NCBI GenBank assembly: GCA_947481355.1
Contig: CANKGM010000082.1
Span: 1 to 7,846, forward strand
DNA length: 7,846 nt
Origin: Chitinophagaceae bacterium
GTDB lineage: Bacteria > Bacteroidota > Bacteroidia > Chitinophagales > Chitinophagaceae
Reading direction: 5' to 3'
Positions 4,475 through 7,846 of the stretch are shown here, piece after piece. How positions within the stretch are numbered: the first letter of the stretch is position 1; every line of letters begins with the position of its first letter. The notes beneath the pieces were generated by a model. It made no database searches, was not told the DNA's origin, and was given only the letters and a program-made list of their open reading frames with translations. Position numbers and translations under genes: made by a program.

Positions 4475-7243
4475 CTAGTTCGTATAGAAATAACGGGTGC
4501 GGTTGATTTTTAGATCGCGTAACAATCCCGATTTTGGATTGATAGTCACATTAAAAAACTTATAGCGGCCAACAGGCGTAACATTAATAGACATTTGCCA
4601 ACAATGCAAGTCGCGAGATATAAACGTAGTAAGTGACTGCAGTTTCATCGTTTTGATATCATAAAAACCATTCGCACCAAACTTCCATTTCTTGGTCAAA
4701 CTGAAATCACCATTAAAATTAAAACTTGACGTAAGCTGTGTTTTATAGGTATAATCGCGTTGCAACAATTTTGCAAAACTTAATGAATAGGAAAAAGTAA
4801 GTGTCCAAGGAACGCTAAAATCAGTAAACTCTGATGGATTTCTTCGGATATAATCCAATTGCTGTTGCATTTGATCATTTGTCAAATTATCCTGCTCATC
4901 ATCCCCTGTTTTTTGTAATTGCTTTTTCTTGTCATCGCCTTTGCTGCTTTTCAAGCTAGTCGACATATTCAAGTTGCCTCGCACGATTTTTCCTGGATTG
5001 AATTTTCCTCCCTCCCATACATAATGATCGGTTCTAAATCCACTGGTTGGATCTACTTTGTATGGATCCATAGTAGCATTCGCTGTAATGTTTATTTTTT
5101 CAAATAAATTACTACGAGCATATATATTAAAGGATGAAAGTTTGAACGAATCTGCCAACATATTATATGATCCAGAAATACCAAATCCATCCAATAGTTT
5201 TACTTTTTTCAATTTTGCATCGCCTGTATCTGTCTTTGACCTCACTTTCATTTCCAAATTATTATCCAAGCCAAAACTCATCCCACCGTTCTCGCCTGCA
5301 GAAAATGGACTAAATATTCCTCCATCTAAGGTGGAAAACAACATGGTATTTCCAGCTTTATTCACTTGCTCTCGATAATAATACTTCTTAACTAAATCAG
5401 GTCTATAATTGATGCTAAACTGTGGCCGCATCACGTGCCGTATGGCCTGAACTTTGGCTTCCGTGTTCTTTGATTGGAACTTTCCAAAAATAGCCGTACT
5501 AAACGATAATCCGAATGACATTTCTCGTGCTGAATAAAATCCTTTTTGAATGCTGGTATCCACTTTCTCCGTTACTGGATTCCAAGTTCTAAAAAACTGT
5601 TGAGCAAATTCCCGTTCTTTGAATGACATGCTTGGTGCAATTTGAAATGGACCAAGTGATGGCAAAGACAAGGTAATGGGAATATCATGACTAGCTCCCC
5701 ATTGAAATGTATCTAATACCTGATTAAATTGAAATGCAGAATCATAGAATGAAATCTCGCCTTTGTAGTTTCCACTATAACCAACACCTAATTTTTCATA
5801 CCATTTGGATGCTCCAACCGATTCTTTTGGCTGGAAGGGATAAATGGTATTCATGATAAAAGCAATATCAGGTAAATTCAAATTAACCAACCCTGTACCC
5901 GTGTTTTGATTATGGTTCAAGTTGATCGACATGTTGAATGGCGTTCCAATAAAGTTCTTTTGATAAGATATCGAAGAACTCAACTGATTAGTAAAGTTGA
6001 CTGGCTGTAAATAATTTCCTCCACCCGACTGTCCTTGAAAACCTGGCGCAGCAAGGGTTCCATTGGGAACCAAAGAAAGGTATTTGCTGCTTCCCGCATT
6101 TACATTAGCGCTAAAAGAAACGCCAGGCCTTGCTTTACTATCCATCGAATGAGACCAGGTAATAAAAAAGCTTTTGTTTTTTCTATAATCCGGGTCACCT
6201 TTAAATGCGAATTTGGTGTCCTGCCAACTCAAATTGAAATTACCATTATATCGATATCGCTTTCGATAACTAGGCTGAAAATTCCCCCGCCATGTTCCAT
6301 ACGAATAGAGATCAAACCAGACTTTAGCATCCAGTAGTTCACTAACCACTTTGTAATAGCCGAAACCTTCAAGTCCAATACCAAAGTCCTGGTTTACGGT
6401 AAACTGTGGAGGCAAAATACCAGACTGTCGTCCTTTTTTCATTGGAAAAATGCCAAAAGGAAGATAAATGGGCAATGGAACTCCTTCAAATTCAGGATGA
6501 ACAGGACCCGTAACGACTAACTTTTTATTGATGAATTTCGCCTTACTAAACCGAAAGGCAAAGTGCGGGGTATCCAAATTACAGGTAGTAAACCTTCCCT
6601 TGGAAGCAAAAAAGGTTTCAGAATTGATCTTTTTCACTTTTTCTGCATAATTAAACAACTCATCCTGCTGAAAAAACGAACTATACGTTAGTCCCTTCTG
6701 GCTCTTAAGGTTAAATAAAATACTATCACTTACCGTAACAGATTCACTTTGCTTCATCTTGGCCATCCCCGTTACGATTCCTGCTGTATCTTTTCCCATT
6801 TTAGCGGTCACAAATTGAGTGGCTTGGTCAAACACAATCTTAGGTGCACTGAGCTGAACATCACCATACTTGAGTTCAGATTTCCCATATAGTAAGATCT
6901 TTCGTGCATCCACATCCAATACCATAGAATCCTCTGCCGTATGGGTTATTGGGTCGGTTAGGGAGTCTTTGGACAATCGAACATTTATTGTATCTACATG
7001 TAAGCTATCTATAGGAAGCGAATCCTGTTTAATGGAGGAAATAGAGGATGTATCCGGAATACTTGGAAGTTTTGAGGTATCAGCAGTCGACGTAGGAATG
7101 GTGTCGATATGACTAACTGTGGGCTTAAGGGAATTATTCCCTGGTTTAGCTAACACAGGGTATGTTAAAAAGCAATATACCCCTGAAGACAAAATCAAGA
7201 AAAAAAGATATTTTAAACTAAATTTGCTTTGGGTCTGCAGCAT
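4475..7243 (-). CDS. lptD: LptD-like outer-membrane LPS assembly protein
   Basis: LptD is the outer-membrane barrel that inserts lipopolysaccharide into the outer leaflet as the last step of the Lpt pathway, plugged by LptE. The protein is 922 residues. A signal peptide (1-32, ending VLA) is followed by a Ser/Thr/Asp/Pro-rich linker (about 37-105). Next is the periplasmic LptA/OstA-like jellyroll (about 106-245: DSMVLDVDARKILLYG, then LSAPKIVFD). The barrel entry motif VPLPIYLPFGIFPMKKGRQ (254-272) and SGILPP follow, then a long series of alternating Tyr/Phe-rich beta strands to the end. The mature chain has only two cysteines, C221 (in FTTCNLD) and C881 (in LHCWQM). A charged insert (766-805) rich in Lys, Asp and Gln interrupts the late barrel. 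The C-terminus reads RYFYTN, so the usual terminal aromatic of outer-membrane proteins is not the very last residue. The ATG at 7243 is the only sensible start for the signal peptide. The divergent amidase begins 89 bp away. Confidence 0.92.
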   Translation of the reverse strand: MLQTQSKFSLKYLFFLILSSGVYCFLTYPVLAKPGNNSLKPTVSHIDTIPTSTADTSKLPSIPDTSSISSIKQDSLPIDSLHVDTINVRLSKDSLTDPITHTAEDSMVLDVDARKILLYGKSELKYGDVQLSAPKIVFDQATQFVTAKMGKDTAGIVTGMAKMKQSESVTVSDSILFNLKSQKGLTYSSFFQQDELFNYAEKVKKINSETFFASKGRFTTCNLDTPHFAFRFSKAKFINKKLVVTGPVHPEFEGVPLPIYLPFGIFPMKKGRQSGILPPQFTVNQDFGIGLEGFGYYKVVSELLDAKVWFDLYSYGTWRGNFQPSYRKRYRYNGNFNLSWQDTKFAFKGDPDYRKNKSFFITWSHSMDSKARPGVSFSANVNAGSSKYLSLVPNGTLAAPGFQGQSGGGNYLQPVNFTNQLSSSISYQKNFIGTPFNMSINLNHNQNTGTGLVNLNLPDIAFIMNTIYPFQPKESVGASKWYEKLGVGYSGNYKGEISFYDSAFQFNQVLDTFQWGASHDIPITLSLPSLGPFQIAPSMSFKEREFAQQFFRTWNPVTEKVDTSIQKGFYSAREMSFGLSFSTAIFGKFQSKNTEAKVQAIRHVMRPQFSINYRPDLVKKYYYREQVNKAGNTMLFSTLDGGIFSPFSAGENGGMSFGLDNNLEMKVRSKTDTGDAKLKKVKLLDGFGISGSYNMLADSFKLSSFNIYARSNLFEKINITANATMDPYKVDPTSGFRTDHYVWEGGKFNPGKIVRGNLNMSTSLKSSKGDDKKKQLQKTGDDEQDNLTNDQMQQQLDYIRRNPSEFTDFSVPWTLTFSYSLSFAKLLQRDYTYKTQLTSSFNFNGDFSLTKKWKFGANGFYDIKTMKLQSLTTFISRDLHCWQMSINVTPVGRYKFFNVTINPKSGLLRDLKINRTRYFYTN

Positions 7244-7256
7244 ATATGTTGGCAGG

Positions 7257-7284
7257 CAAAAATAATCAATTTAAGTTGTAAGAA
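7257..7284 (-). promoter_or_regulatory. Candidate promoter for lptD
   Basis: On the minus strand TATTTTTG (7264 to 7257) fits TAnnTTTG exactly, and it ends only 13 bp before the lptD ATG. The -33 half is poor: only a TTTC about 18 bp upstream can be matched. The leader would be unusually short, a handful of nucleotides, which weakens the call. No equally good site was found on the plus strand for the divergent amidase within the 89-bp intergenic stretch. Confidence 0.35.
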
Positions 7285-7332
7285 ATCGTGAAGATTGAAC
7301 ATCTAGGTATTCATTTTAAACGAACAAATCGA

Positions 7333-7846
7333 ATGATGAGAGCTTTACATTCTTTAATACTTACTGTTTTAGCATCCTTTTTGCTTACGTCCCCTCTTTT
7401 TAGCCAAACCGCAAAGAAAGGACCTAGAATAAAAACCATCATCATTGATGCCGGACATGGTGGAAAAGATGTTGGGGCTAGAGGTGACTATTCCACAGAG
7501 GCACAGATTACCCTTGAAGTAGCCCAAAGGCTTGATACACTTCTCAGGCAAGAATTGCCAACCACTAGAATTGTCATGACGAGGAATACAGACATCTATC
7601 ATTCTCCAACTGAAAAAGCCAATATCGCCAACCGGGAAAATGGTGATTTGTTTATTTGCATTCACGTTAATGCAGCTCCTGACAGAAAGGTCGTTGTCGG
7701 CCATAAAAAAGTGGCCTACTATGTGGGTAAGGGTAAAAAAAGAAAAAAGCTCTACAAGAACCAGCCTATCTATGTTAAAGCAGAAAACCCAGTTCATGGA
7801 TCTTCCACGTATGTGTTTGCGGCAGACAGAGGAGATGAAAAAGCAG
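7333..7846 (+). CDS. N-acetylmuramoyl-L-alanine amidase (Amidase_3), 3' partial
   Basis: This is a zinc amidase that cleaves the bond between N-acetylmuramic acid and the L-Ala of the peptide stem, used in cell separation and wall turnover. The first 171 codons are present and the frame runs off the right edge. A signal peptide (1-24, hydrophobic to SPLFS) sends it to the periplasm. The Amidase_3 fold begins at IIIDAGHGGKDVGARG (36-51). The three zinc ligands are visible as H42, E56 (in STEAQITLEVA) and H111 (in CIHVNAAP). The segment KANIANR (95-101) is the usual conserved stretch before the third ligand. A Lys/Arg-rich insert (about 117-155, with GKGKKRKK) separates the third ligand from the GSSTYVFA strand. 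From memory such inserts are common in Bacteroidota amidases. Two ATG codons in tandem (7333, 7336) make the exact start uncertain by one residue. The catalytic Glu near the C-terminus lies outside the window. Confidence 0.95.
   Translation, partial: MMRALHSLILTVLASFLLTSPLFSQTAKKGPRIKTIIIDAGHGGKDVGARGDYSTEAQITLEVAQRLDTLLRQELPTTRIVMTRNTDIYHSPTEKANIANRENGDLFICIHVNAAPDRKVVVGHKKVAYYVGKGKKRKKLYKNQPIYVKAENPVHGSSTYVFAADRGDEKA

Noticed and set aside
5058..5378. 106-codon plus-strand open frame, with others at 4919-5107, 6035-6337 and 6870-7112
   Set aside because: All are antisense to the LptD barrel, whose long beta-strand repeats are convincingly coding. None shows a domain or a ribosome-binding site.
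7369..7797. 142-codon minus-strand open frame
   Set aside because: It lies wholly inside the amidase gene on the other strand, which has clear zinc ligands and a signal peptide. The reverse reading shows no recognisable domain.

Overview
The window looks like chromosomal DNA from a member of the Bacteroidota (Cytophagales or a related lineage). The evidence is AT-rich sequence, mostly weak Shine-Dalgarno sites, promoter-like sites of the Bacteroidota type (TTG or TTT, about 19 bp, then TAnnTTTG), a Bacteroidota-style LptD, and an N-acetylmuramoyl-alanine amidase carrying a lysine-rich insert. No species can be named from the sequence alone.

Layout from left to right. (1) A plus-strand pair: the 3' part of a cyclase-family metal hydrolase (kynurenine-formamidase-like), which enters from the left edge, then a lipoprotein c-type cytochrome 20 bp downstream. 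(2) About 280 bp with no intact gene but with two short open stretches that read like decayed coding sequence. (3) A minus-strand GNAT/BioF2-like acyltransferase of unknown substrate, with a plausible promoter just upstream. (4) A minus-strand tRNA-Arg(UCU) with a well-formed promoter. (5) A plus-strand pair, ung (uracil-DNA glycosylase) and plsC (lysophosphatidate acyltransferase), 3 bp apart. (6) A 127-bp gap between convergent genes, filled almost entirely by degenerate 7-bp tandem units. (7) A minus-strand gene for an LptD-like outer-membrane LPS-assembly protein of 922 residues. (8) Divergent from it, the 5' part of a secreted N-acetylmuramoyl-L-alanine amidase that runs off the right edge.

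Functionally, the right half is cell-envelope biology: PlsC makes phosphatidate for membrane lipids, LptD inserts LPS or LOS into the outer leaflet, and the amidase cuts peptidoglycan. Ung is DNA repair and appears to share only a transcript with plsC. The left pair suggests small-molecule oxidation or hydrolysis linked to periplasmic electron transfer, but the substrate cannot be read from this window.

I found no CRISPR array, phage module, intact insertion sequence, toxin-antitoxin pair or evident new defence system. The most interesting points are the heptad-repeat spacer, the two-cysteine arrangement of LptD, and the possible gene remnants after the cytochrome.
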